From Cryobacterium gelidum (GTDB taxonomy: Bacteria > Actinomycetota > Actinomycetes > Actinomycetales > Microbacteriaceae), in contig NZ_SOHL01000027.1 of the NCBI RefSeq assembly GCF_004403985.1, positions 310,373-374,372 on the forward strand: 64,000 bases of DNA, in the 5' to 3' direction. Of the stretch, positions 11,412-19,963 are shown piece by piece; position 1 is the stretch's first letter, and each line of letters starts with the position of its first letter. A program made the position numbers and the translations under genes. Under the pieces are notes generated by a model. It ran no database searches and was not told the origin of the DNA. It saw nothing but the letters and a program-made list of their open reading frames with translations.

Positions 11412-11684
11412 TTGCCCCACATCATCGACGCACCGGTTGACGTTGAGCTGTCCGCCGACGGCGACCCGCGCGCGTTCATTTGGAATCGATTCGAACACAC
11501 CGTCATCGGGCAACCGCAGGCCGTGTTCAAACGCACCAGGTGGTGGGAAGACAAGGGAACCCCCACCCGCATCGACACCGAGCTGTGGCGCCTCGACGCC
11601 AGCCGCGGCGACGAAGAACAGCACCGCTACGACCTGCGCCGCGGCACTGACGGGTCCTGGGTGTTAGCGCTGGACTGGGGATGA
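11412..11684 (+). CDS. DUF6504 small protein preceding DnaE2
   Basis: This 90-aa protein probably starts at the TTG at 11412. A strong AGGGAG ribosome site ends 7 nt upstream, whereas the ATG further upstream at 11346 lacks one. Family features are the IDAPVDVEL start, the FIWNRF segment and a run of aromatic and charged residues (RTRWWEDKG, ELWRLDA). DUF6504 proteins are typically encoded between an ImuB-like Y-family polymerase and dnaE2 in Actinobacteria. Here it overlaps dnaE2 by 4 bp (ATGA), so the two are translationally coupled. Its function is unknown; a role in the ImuB/DnaE2 mutasome is inferred only from neighbourhood. Confidence 0.8.
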   Translation: MPHIIDAPVDVELSADGDPRAFIWNRFEHTVIGQPQAVFKRTRWWEDKGTPTRIDTELWRLDASRGDEEQHRYDLRRGTDGSWVLALDWG

Positions 11685-14600
11685 CCAGTGCACCGGGGAC
11701 GGACTTCGCGCACCTGCACGTCGCGAGCGCCTACTCGACCCACTATGGGGTGACACTCCCCGAAGCCCTGGCCGAGCAGGCGGCCGCGCAGGGCGCGAGC
11801 TTTCTGGCCGTCACCGATCGTGACGGGCTCTACGGCGCCGTCAAGCACATGCGAGCATGCGTCGCTGCGGGCATCCGCGCCGGGCTCGGTGCAGAACTCG
11901 CCGTGCACGACCAAGAGTATCGCTCGCTCGGCCGGGTGGTCGTGCTCGCCCACGGCAATACCGAGGGTCGCGGGTACGGCGCACTCTGCCGTGCGGTCAG
12001 TGCAGCGCACGGCGGTGCAGCGCACGGCGGTGCCGGTCAGCGCTCCGCGATCACGACAGGCAGCACCGGGCCGAGCATCTCGCGCGATCGGCTGGCCGAC
12101 CTGGCCGGGCTCGCCTCGCTCACCGTGCTGCTCGGCCCCGACTCCGACGTCGGCCTCGCTATCAGCCGCCGCGACAATACGGATGCCGCGGCGCGGCTTG
12201 CCCACTGGCAGCGCGCCCTGCCCGCCCAGTCCGTCGTGCTTGAGATCGTCTGTCACCTCGCCGAAAGCGGCACGGTCGGCAGCGTGACCCCGGCCACGCG
12301 CATGCTGGCCCTCGCCGAAAACGCTGGGCTGCCCGCAGTGCTCAGCAATGCTGTGCGGTACGGCACCCCCGAGGAGGCCGTCACCGCCGATCTCGCCGAT
12401 GCCGCGCGCTTCCTGCTCCCGCTCGCCGAACTCGAAACCCCCCAAACCAACGGCCAGGCCTGGCTCAAGCCGGCCGGAGCGATGCGCCAGGTGGCCCGCA
12501 TGGTCGTCGATGCCGGCCTGCACGACACGGGCGCCCTGGAACGGCTGCTGCGTGACACCGAGCAGCTCGCCGACCGGTGCAGCCTCGACCCCACTCTCGA
12601 TATTGGGCTGGGGCGCCCGCGCATGCCGGAGGCGCGCATTATCGGGGTCACCGGCGACCCGGTCACCGAACTGTGGCGGCGCGCCAAAAGCGGCATCGCC
12701 GACCTGTACTCAATGAGCGGCTCGCGCGCGGTCGAAGCGGCCCACGCCCAGCTCGCCCACGAGATGAAAACGGTCGAGCACCTCGGCTTTGCCAGCTACT
12801 TTCTCACCGTATCCCGCGTGGCCGACATTATTCGCGGCATGGGCATTCGCATTCAGGCCCGCGGTTCGGGGGTCGGCTCGGTGCTCAACTATGCGCTGCG
12901 CACCTCCTCGGTCGAACCCATCGCGAACGGACTGCTCTGGGAACGCTTTCTCTCCCCCGAACGTCAGACGCTGCCCGATATCGACATCGACGTCGAGTCA
13001 GCCAGGCGGCACGACATCTACCGCGAGGTCTTTCGCGCTTTCGGTAGCGACCGGGTCTCGCTCATGTCGATGACCAACGCCTATCGGGGCCGTGGCGCCG
13101 TGCGCGATGCCGGCCTGGCCCTCGGCCTGCCCGACGCGCAGATCAACGTGATCGCCAAGCAGATGTGGCGGTTCAACGCCCGCGATTTTCGCCGCGCCCT
13201 CGAGGAGAAACCCGAACTCGAGGCCCTCGCCACCGAGGTGCGCGAGTCGCAACAGCTCGACCTGCTGGTCGACCTCACCGCCAAACTCGACCGGCTCCCC
13301 CGACATATCTCGGTGCACCCCTGCGGCGTGATCCTCTCCGACGCGAGCCTGCTCGACCGTACCCCGGTGCAGGCAAGCGGCATGGGCCTGCCGATGTCGC
13401 AGTACGACAAGCACGACATGGACCCGATGGGCCTCATCAAACTCGATATTCTCGGCGTGCGCATGCAATCGGCGATGGCGCACGCCGTTGAAGAGCACCA
13501 CCGGCTCACCGGTGAGAGCATCGACCTCGACCGGGTGCCGCTCGACGATCCGAAAACCTTCGAGCTCATTCGGTCCACGCGCACGCTCGGCATTTTTCAG
13601 ATCGAATCACCCGGGCAGATGGAGCTGGTCGGCAAGCTGCAACCGGAGGTGTTCAACGACCTCACCGTGGAGATCTCGCTATTTCGGCCCGGCCCGATGA
13701 AGAACAACATGCCGCTCAAATACCTGCAGGCCCGACACGGCGAGGTCGCCCCCGACTACATTCACCCCCGGTTCGAGCTGATTTTGCGCGAAACCAATGG
13801 CGTTGTCATCTTTCACGAACAGGTCATGCGGCTGTTCGACGAGCTCACCGGCTGCGGGCTCGGCAAAGCGGATGTCTTTCGCCGGCACCTCGGTAAGCCC
13901 GAGCAGCTCCCCGAGATCGAAGAGTACGTGCGCGAACGGGCGCTTGCGCGCGGGTTCAGCGCTGCCGTCATCGACCAGGTCTGGACGGTGTTGGCCGGGT
14001 TTGGCAGCTTCGGTTTCGCTAAGGCCCACGGCGCCGCGTTCGCCCTGCCCACCTACCAGTCCGCATGGCTGAAAACCCATTATCCGGCCGCCTTCCTGGC
14101 CGGGCTGCTCACCCACGACCCCGGCATGTGGCCCAAAGACCTCATCGTCGCCGAGGCTCGGGTGCTCGGGGTTCCGGTACTCCCCCTCGACGTGCAGTCG
14201 AGTGCGCTCGATTACCGGGTGGAGGATCTCGCCGACGGGAGCCAGGGCATCCGTTTGGCGCTGCCCGAACTGGTCGGCAGCACGGAGACGGAGCGGGCGC
14301 GCATTGCGCAGCACCAACCGTTTGGGTCGCTGCAGGACTTTCGTGACCGAGTGCATCCGCGGCGACGCACCTTCGAGGCACTCGCCCGGGTGGGCGCCCT
14401 CGACACGTTCATCGGCTACGACCGCTCGCGGCGGCACGAACTGCTCGCGCACATTCAGTCGTTGCGCGGCACCGCCGTGGTCATTCGCGCCGACCAGCTC
14501 GCATTTGAGGTGGAGCTGCCGGTGCCGCGGTATTCCGGAGACCGCGCCGGCGCCATCACCTCGCTCGAGCTGCGTGGCCGCACCCAGACCGATCTGGAGC

Positions 14601-15136
14601 TGCTCGACCTCAACCTGGCCGTTTCGACGCACCAGATGAAGCGCTTTCACGCGCTGTTCAAGGAGTTGGGGGTGACCCCGGCGAGCGAGCTGGGCAACCT
14701 GCCCGGCGGCACCGAGGTGCTGCTGGCCGGGGTGCGTCGGGCCACAAACACACCGCCGATGCGCGGTGGCCGCCGCGTGGTGTTCATCAGCCTCGATGAT
14801 GGCACCGGCCCGGTCTCGAACGTGGTGTTCTTTCACGATGCGCAGGAGCGGGTGGGCGGGCAGGTGTTTCAGACCAACTACATGCTCGTGCGCGGTCGTA
14901 CCCGCCGTTCTGGGGCCAGGGGCGTCTCGGTGACCGGGGAGAACATCTGGAATCTGTTCGACGTGGCCCGGCAGGTGAAGGAACGGCACGCCGTTGAACG
15001 TGCCGCCGCGGAGGAAGCGGCCAGCGCGGCCGCCTACGCGGCCGAGCTGGCGGTGCAGACACAGGTGTCCACCACACATTTTTCAGAAGTGCCGGGCGGC
15101 ATCCTGCACCATCTCCGGGCCGCAGAGAGCGCGTGA
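11681..15136 (+). CDS. dnaE2: error-prone DNA polymerase III alpha subunit DnaE2
   Basis: This 1151-aa C-family polymerase is of the DnaE2 (ImuC) type. It has an N-terminal PHP domain (HLHVASAYS, AVTDRDGLYG), then the palm with the catalytic Asp motif LPDIDIDVE. Fingers motifs include GIFQIESPGQM and the LFRPGPMK region, followed by the GFAKAHGAAFA segment and a C-terminal OB domain. DnaE2 carries out damage-induced mutagenic translesion synthesis with ImuA' and ImuB. The gene is coupled to the DUF6504 gene, but no imuA or imuB gene is adjacent. It converges with the penicillin-binding protein gene (21 bp gap). Confidence 0.95.
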   Translation: MTSAPGTDFAHLHVASAYSTHYGVTLPEALAEQAAAQGASFLAVTDRDGLYGAVKHMRACVAAGIRAGLGAELAVHDQEYRSLGRVVVLAHGNTEGRGYGALCRAVSAAHGGAAHGGAGQRSAITTGSTGPSISRDRLADLAGLASLTVLLGPDSDVGLAISRRDNTDAAARLAHWQRALPAQSVVLEIVCHLAESGTVGSVTPATRMLALAENAGLPAVLSNAVRYGTPEEAVTADLADAARFLLPLAELETPQTNGQAWLKPAGAMRQVARMVVDAGLHDTGALERLLRDTEQLADRCSLDPTLDIGLGRPRMPEARIIGVTGDPVTELWRRAKSGIADLYSMSGSRAVEAAHAQLAHEMKTVEHLGFASYFLTVSRVADIIRGMGIRIQARGSGVGSVLNYALRTSSVEPIANGLLWERFLSPERQTLPDIDIDVESARRHDIYREVFRAFGSDRVSLMSMTNAYRGRGAVRDAGLALGLPDAQINVIAKQMWRFNARDFRRALEEKPELEALATEVRESQQLDLLVDLTAKLDRLPRHISVHPCGVILSDASLLDRTPVQASGMGLPMSQYDKHDMDPMGLIKLDILGVRMQSAMAHAVEEHHRLTGESIDLDRVPLDDPKTFELIRSTRTLGIFQIESPGQMELVGKLQPEVFNDLTVEISLFRPGPMKNNMPLKYLQARHGEVAPDYIHPRFELILRETNGVVIFHEQVMRLFDELTGCGLGKADVFRRHLGKPEQLPEIEEYVRERALARGFSAAVIDQVWTVLAGFGSFGFAKAHGAAFALPTYQSAWLKTHYPAAFLAGLLTHDPGMWPKDLIVAEARVLGVPVLPLDVQSSALDYRVEDLADGSQGIRLALPELVGSTETERARIAQHQPFGSLQDFRDRVHPRRRTFEALARVGALDTFIGYDRSRRHELLAHIQSLRGTAVVIRADQLAFEVELPVPRYSGDRAGAITSLELRGRTQTDLELLDLNLAVSTHQMKRFHALFKELGVTPASELGNLPGGTEVLLAGVRRATNTPPMRGGRRVVFISLDDGTGPVSNVVFFHDAQERVGGQVFQTNYMLVRGRTRRSGARGVSVTGENIWNLFDVARQVKERHAVERAAAEEAASAAAYAAELAVQTQVSTTHFSEVPGGILHHLRAAESA

Positions 15137-15157
15137 CGCTACCTTGGCCAGCGAGCG

Positions 15158-17524
15158 CTACTGGCCGGGCGCCGGGTCCGGCGGGGCCGGATCGGCCGGC
15201 GGAGCCGGATCGGCCGGCGGGGCCGGATCGGCCGGCGGGGCGGGCTCCACGGGCGGGGTCTGCGGGGCGGGGCGGGCTGGCGGGCCGGGCGGAGCCACAA
15301 CCACGGGCGGCGGAATGTACTTGGGCGCGAGCTCCTCGAAGGCGTCACCACCATACTTGGCGTTGACGACCGACATCACGACCGGCCACATGCGGTGCCG
15401 CGCCGTCGCAATCTGGTCTTTCCCGAAGAATTGCCGCCGTTGGCTGAGCGCTCCGGTCAGGCTCACCACGGCGACCACCGTGGCCACCTTGGTACTCGCA
15501 CCGCTCATCCAGGTATCTTTAGCGCCATCCGTCGTTCCGGTCTTGCCGATCATCGGCACATTCGGTTTCGTATTCGAGTTGGATTGTCGTCCGGTGCCAC
15601 CGGTCATCACCCGGTGCATGGCGTAGGCCATGCCGGCCGCGACCGTGGAATCCACCGATTGCGTGCAGACCGACGGCGGCACCGAAACCTCCACGCCATC
15701 GCGGTCGACGATGCGGTCGATGGCGATCGGCGAACAGGTGACGCCCTTGTTGGCGATGCCGGCGAAGGCGACGGCCATGGTCAGCGGCGCAACCTCATTG
15801 GTTCCGATCACGGATGCTGCCGACTGCGACAGCGGGTTGCCGGTGGCCCGGTGCACGCCGAACGCCTCCGCCGTCTGGCGGATACCGCAGAGGTCAAGCC
15901 GCTTCGCCATGCCGATGAAGCCGGTATTGATGGAGCCGACGGTGGCTTCCAGTGCACTGTAGTTGGCGCCGGATTCGTTGGCGTCGTTGCGCGGGTTGAA
16001 GGGTGGCTTCTCCTTGTCGTAATTCTGAGGACCCAGGCAACTGTCTTGAAAGGTGCCCCAATTCGCCTTTCGCCGGGAATCGACCCGTTCGTTGAGCGAG
16101 TGACCTTCCTTGAGCCAATCCGCCAGGGTGAAAACCTTGTAGGTCGATCCGGGTTGGAATCCGCTCGAGCCGCCCTCGGCGAAGTCCGTGCTGTAGTTGA
16201 TGCCCGTGTAGTTCGCCCCCGTCGCCTGCACCGTCGGGTCCTGGCTGTAGTCCTTGTTCTGGGTCATGGCGAGTACTCGACCAGTGCCGACCTGCACGCT
16301 CGTGATGACCGCGCCGACGTCGCCGCCAGCGTAGACCTTGGGAACCTGCTGGTTCATGGTGGTGACGGCCGCGTTCTGCACGTCGAGATCAAGGGTTGTG
16401 TACACGTCGTAGCCGCCCCGGCGAAAGTTGAGCATGCGGGTGGCAGCGTCAGAACCAAAGGTGGAATCGGTCTGCAGAATCTTGGTCACATAGTCGCAGA
16501 AGAACGCATTGGCCATTGCCGTCTGGCAGCCCGTGCTCGGTTCAGTGATGAACGGTTCGACCGGTGCCGCCACCGCGGCGTCGTGGTCGACCTGCGTTAT
16601 CTTTTTGTAGCGCAGCATTTCGCGCAGAATGTAATCGCGGCGCTGTTTGTTGGCGGCGTAGCCGTTGGCGGCCCCGTTGGTCTCACTCGCGGGCTTGTCG
16701 AGCTGAAACTTAACCGGGTTGTTCACGATACCGACGAGGCTCGCCGCCTGCGGCAGGGTGAGATTGGCCGCGGTGGTGTTGAAGTAATAGTTGGCGGCGG
16801 CCTCGATGCCGTACACAGTGCCGCCGAAACCGGTGATGTTGAAATACTGCTGCAGAATGTCGTGCTTGCTGTATTTCTTATCGACTCCGATAGCCAGCCG
16901 CATCTCCTTGAGTTTGCGGTCGGGCGTGGTCTCGGTCGCCGCGGTGTAACAGGCGTCGTGCGCGCGCGACTCGGAGATGACCTCGCACTTCTGCACGAGC
17001 ACATTTTTCACGTATTGCTGGGTAATGGATGACCCGCCCTGGGTATCTCCCCCGGTTACCGTCGTCGCCGTGGCCCGCAGAGTGCCCTGCAGATCGATCC
17101 CGCCATGTTCGTAGAACCGTGGGTCTTCTCCCGACACCGCAGCATCCTGCGCGAACTGGCTGATCGCATCCAAGCCCACCTCGATGCGGTTCTGATCGTA
17201 AAACGAGGCGAGCAGTTCGAACGTTCCGTCACTGCGGGTGGCGAAGATGTCACTCTTCTGCGACAGGGGCTCGATGTTGACGTAGCCCGGCAGATTCTCG
17301 AACACCGAGATCGTGTTGGTCGCGGCTATGCCCGAGAGCGCCACGACCGGGGTCACCGACACGGCCACCAAAACGCCGGCCACAGCGCTCATGGCGACGA
17401 ACCCGAGCAGGCCGCCGAGAACGCCGTGAACCGTACGCCGCCACGTCTGGGCTGCACCGGAGGGGCCCTCGATTAGCTGCACCACGTCAACCCCCAGCTG
17501 AGTCCATCCAATGCGGGAGCCCAC
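15158..17524 (-). CDS. bifunctional class A penicillin-binding protein (transglycosylase/transpeptidase)
   Basis: This 788-aa protein uses a GTG start at 17524. A cytoplasmic N-terminus is followed by one membrane segment (about residues 33-66). A GT51 glycosyltransferase domain follows, with EDPRFYEHGG (catalytic Glu133) and GGSSITQQYVKN. The transpeptidase domain has the nucleophile motif STYK (Ser460-Lys463), an SxN motif in SGANYSA and the KTGTT motif at Lys661. It polymerises and cross-links peptidoglycan outside the membrane. The C-terminus is a Pro/Ala/Asp tail built from an 18-bp tandem repeat, a low-complexity tail common in actinobacterial PonA-like proteins. It is convergent with dnaE2. 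Confidence 0.93.
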   Translation of the reverse strand: MGSRIGWTQLGVDVVQLIEGPSGAAQTWRRTVHGVLGGLLGFVAMSAVAGVLVAVSVTPVVALSGIAATNTISVFENLPGYVNIEPLSQKSDIFATRSDGTFELLASFYDQNRIEVGLDAISQFAQDAAVSGEDPRFYEHGGIDLQGTLRATATTVTGGDTQGGSSITQQYVKNVLVQKCEVISESRAHDACYTAATETTPDRKLKEMRLAIGVDKKYSKHDILQQYFNITGFGGTVYGIEAAANYYFNTTAANLTLPQAASLVGIVNNPVKFQLDKPASETNGAANGYAANKQRRDYILREMLRYKKITQVDHDAAVAAPVEPFITEPSTGCQTAMANAFFCDYVTKILQTDSTFGSDAATRMLNFRRGGYDVYTTLDLDVQNAAVTTMNQQVPKVYAGGDVGAVITSVQVGTGRVLAMTQNKDYSQDPTVQATGANYTGINYSTDFAEGGSSGFQPGSTYKVFTLADWLKEGHSLNERVDSRRKANWGTFQDSCLGPQNYDKEKPPFNPRNDANESGANYSALEATVGSINTGFIGMAKRLDLCGIRQTAEAFGVHRATGNPLSQSAASVIGTNEVAPLTMAVAFAGIANKGVTCSPIAIDRIVDRDGVEVSVPPSVCTQSVDSTVAAGMAYAMHRVMTGGTGRQSNSNTKPNVPMIGKTGTTDGAKDTWMSGASTKVATVVAVVSLTGALSQRRQFFGKDQIATARHRMWPVVMSVVNAKYGGDAFEELAPKYIPPPVVVAPPGPPARPAPQTPPVEPAPPADPAPPADPAPPADPAPPDPAPGQ
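15182..15235 (-). repeat. 18-bp tandem repeat (3 copies) in the PBP C-terminal tail
   Basis: Three nearly identical 18-bp units (one base differs in the middle copy) encode the repeated hexapeptide PADPAP/PPADPA at the end of the penicillin-binding protein. The length is a multiple of three, so copy-number change would keep the frame. Such tails are likely unstructured and may reach into the cell wall. Confidence 0.8.
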
Positions 17525-18069
17525 GCTTGCACATCGGTTTGTAATTAATTGTCATGTTAGTCATATCCGTGCTCAAGTGGTCGGCTGGCCAGCAGGAGAA
17601 TGTATCGGCTTGGTACCGGATTCAAAGTACTATCCGGTAAACCTGCTGGAAATCCTGATGCGAACGTTCGGCAGTGAAAAGGAATTCATCTTCCTCAAGC
17701 CGGCGACCTTACTGCGAATGTCGGTGACGCGGGGCATGCCGAGCTCCTCGGCCGCTCACCGGTGTCGCGGTTTGTCAGCCAAGCTTCTCGCCTCGCAGAT
17801 CGAGCGGTCGACGCCCCGTTTCAGACCGAGGGATGGCCGGAGGTCACCGACGTAGAGCGGGACCACACGGTAGAGACCGAGTTTCGGGGGTTGGTGCCCG
17901 GCGACAGCTTCGGCGACCAGGGCTGGCGTCCCGTCAAAGGAATCGTGACCGTGCCATCGGCCCCGTTCATCGTTGTCACAGCGAAGGACTCCGCCGGACT
18001 CGTTGCCGAAGACTGCCGTGCCAACCCCCGCGGCCCGGCTGCTGACCGGGACGCGAAAATCAAAAGGTG
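17525..18069. other. 545-bp gap with a coding-like but unassigned frame (possible gene remnant)
   Basis: The part next to the penicillin-binding protein start (17525-17660) is relatively AT-rich and may hold its promoter. From about 17675 the plus strand has an open frame with coding-like codon choice (many G-starting codons, GC at third positions). It reads through PFQTEGWPEVTDV and VPSAPFIVVTAKDSAGL, but I recognise no family. The frame continues past 18070 antisense to the flotillin gene, which is not credible as coding. The original 3' end is therefore either lost or the frame is chance. A minus-strand frame (17821-18063) also exists. I cannot assign a function. Confidence 0.3.
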
Positions 18070-19737
18070 CTACGGAAGCAGTCGTTCCCCCGCCCTCTCG
18101 GGGAGCCGAGCAGCCGCAGCACGAGCGATTGCGGCGGCCGCTTCGTTGGCGACAGTGTCGAAATCAACGCCCTCGATCGAATCGCCAACGGCTGCTGCCG
18201 CGGCCGAACGCGCAGCTGCGGTAGCAGCCACCGCCTCGGAGGTCGCCGACGGTGACGACGGCGAGACTGACGACGCGGCTACCGACGGCGAGACCGAAAC
18301 CGAGGTCGGCGTGGCTTCATAGCCTGTCGAGGCGGCGCCAGCAGTCGAAGCGGGTGCGCCGGCTTGAACGGGCGCGACGTTGCGCAGGGCGGCCCCGGCC
18401 GTGCCGCCGAGCAGCCCGCCGAGGAGGTCCTTGATGCCGATGCCCATGGTAGATCCGAGCACGGCGTCGACCTCGCTGAAGCCCGACGCGACGTTCTTGG
18501 AGAGTTGGCTGGCACCATCCGTCGAAATGACGGTGAGCTGGTCGATGTTGCCCATGGGGGCGGCGAGTTCGTGCGCGATCTGTGGCAGCATCTCGACCAG
18601 GCGCAGCTGGATGAGCGCCTCGGACTGTTGGGCGACGGCCTCGGCGGAGAGCCGGGTGGCCGTGGCCTCGGCCGTACCGCGAGCGAGAATGGCGTCAGCT
18701 TCGGCCTGGCCCTCGGCCCGAGTGGCTTCGGCGTTCGCGACTCGGCTATCGCGATCGGCGGTGGCCTTGGCGACGGATGCCTCAGCGGCAGCGATCGCGG
18801 TCACCCGAATGCGGTACGCATCAGCGTCGGCGATCGCATTGACCTCGGATTCCAGCTCGGCCTTACGCAGGCTGGCCCGGCGCTGGGCGGTGAGCTCCTG
18901 CTCCTGCACGATGGCCTGCTGCGCCTTCGCTTCGGCAAGGGGCCGCGACGCGGCAGCCTCGGCGGAGGCCTTGTCGGTGTCGAGCTGCAGAGCCGCCCTG
19001 CGCAGGGCCAGCGTGTTCTGCGCTTCGGCGATGGCCTGCTCGGCGGTGATCAAAGCTTCCTGCGATTCGCGGTTCGCCACATGCTCGGCGACCTCGGCCT
19101 GCCGACGCACCTTGGCCTGCTCGGCACGGCCAATGTCGCGGATGTAGTCGTTCTCGTCCGTGATGCCCTTGATCTCGAAGGAATCGACGTCGAGGCCTTG
19201 GTTGGCGAGCGACTGCCGTGCGGTGGCGAGCACCGAACTGCCGAGCTCGTCACGCTTCTGGATGACGGTCATGACGTCGGTCGCGCCGATCGAGGAACGC
19301 AGTGACCCGCTCAGCACCTCTTGCGCGAAGCCATCGATGTTCTTGTCCTGCCCGAGAAAGCGCTGGGCGGCGGCCCGAATCGCGGCGGGATCATCGCCGA
19401 CCTTGACGATGGCGACGGCATCGACGGAGAGCGTGATGCCGTTGCGGTCCTGCGCGACGGCGGTGATCTCGATCGCCCGGCTGCGTAGGCTGATCTTGAA
19501 CGCTTTCTGGAAGAACGGGGTGATGAACACGCCCTGCCCGTGCACGACGCGCTGGCCGGATTCCTCGAGCGTGGCACCGTCCACGATGGTTTTGCGACTC
19601 TTCTTGCCGGTGATGATGAGGGCCTCATCGGGCCCGGCGTTCTTATAGATCGACTTGGCATAGATCAAGCCGAGGAGCAGAACCACGACGATCGTGAAAA
19701 TGATCCCGGGGATCGGACTGAACAGAAAATCGAGCAT
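18070..19737 (-). CDS. flotillin-family SPFH/band 7 membrane protein
   Basis: The start is the ATG at 19737, with a strong GGAAGGA ribosome site; the longer open frame to 20265 is spurious low-complexity sequence. The protein is 555 aa. It has one N-terminal membrane segment (about residues 8-26), then an SPFH domain (YKNAGPDEALIITG onward) and a long Ala/Glu-rich coiled coil with repeated EA/AE motifs. An Ala-rich, poorly conserved C-terminal tail follows the GIGIKDLLGGLLGG segment. Flotillins scaffold lipid-ordered membrane zones and affect membrane fluidity and cell-wall synthesis machinery. Its upstream neighbour on the same strand is the large caspase fusion (226 bp gap); a functional link is possible but unproven. 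Confidence 0.9.
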   Translation of the reverse strand: MLDFLFSPIPGIIFTIVVVLLLGLIYAKSIYKNAGPDEALIITGKKSRKTIVDGATLEESGQRVVHGQGVFITPFFQKAFKISLRSRAIEITAVAQDRNGITLSVDAVAIVKVGDDPAAIRAAAQRFLGQDKNIDGFAQEVLSGSLRSSIGATDVMTVIQKRDELGSSVLATARQSLANQGLDVDSFEIKGITDENDYIRDIGRAEQAKVRRQAEVAEHVANRESQEALITAEQAIAEAQNTLALRRAALQLDTDKASAEAAASRPLAEAKAQQAIVQEQELTAQRRASLRKAELESEVNAIADADAYRIRVTAIAAAEASVAKATADRDSRVANAEATRAEGQAEADAILARGTAEATATRLSAEAVAQQSEALIQLRLVEMLPQIAHELAAPMGNIDQLTVISTDGASQLSKNVASGFSEVDAVLGSTMGIGIKDLLGGLLGGTAGAALRNVAPVQAGAPASTAGAASTGYEATPTSVSVSPSVAASSVSPSSPSATSEAVAATAAARSAAAAAVGDSIEGVDFDTVANEAAAAIARAAAARLPERAGERLLP

Positions 19738-19963
19738 GGGGTCCTTCCAAGGCGCAAGGCGCGTACGTCGTTTCCGCGATTCGGTCGCCTGACCTCGGCG
19801 CGGAGCTGTACTTCCAGTGTTGCAGGCCACAGCTCGGGATACGAAGGATGTCGACAATCGGTGGATCGGTTCGGGTAAATCTTTGGCCTCGTCGGGGATT
19901 CGAGTGATCGGCGAGTAGTGACAGCGCGAACGGGCCGCCTGGCCCACCCGGAGTTTGCGTCGC

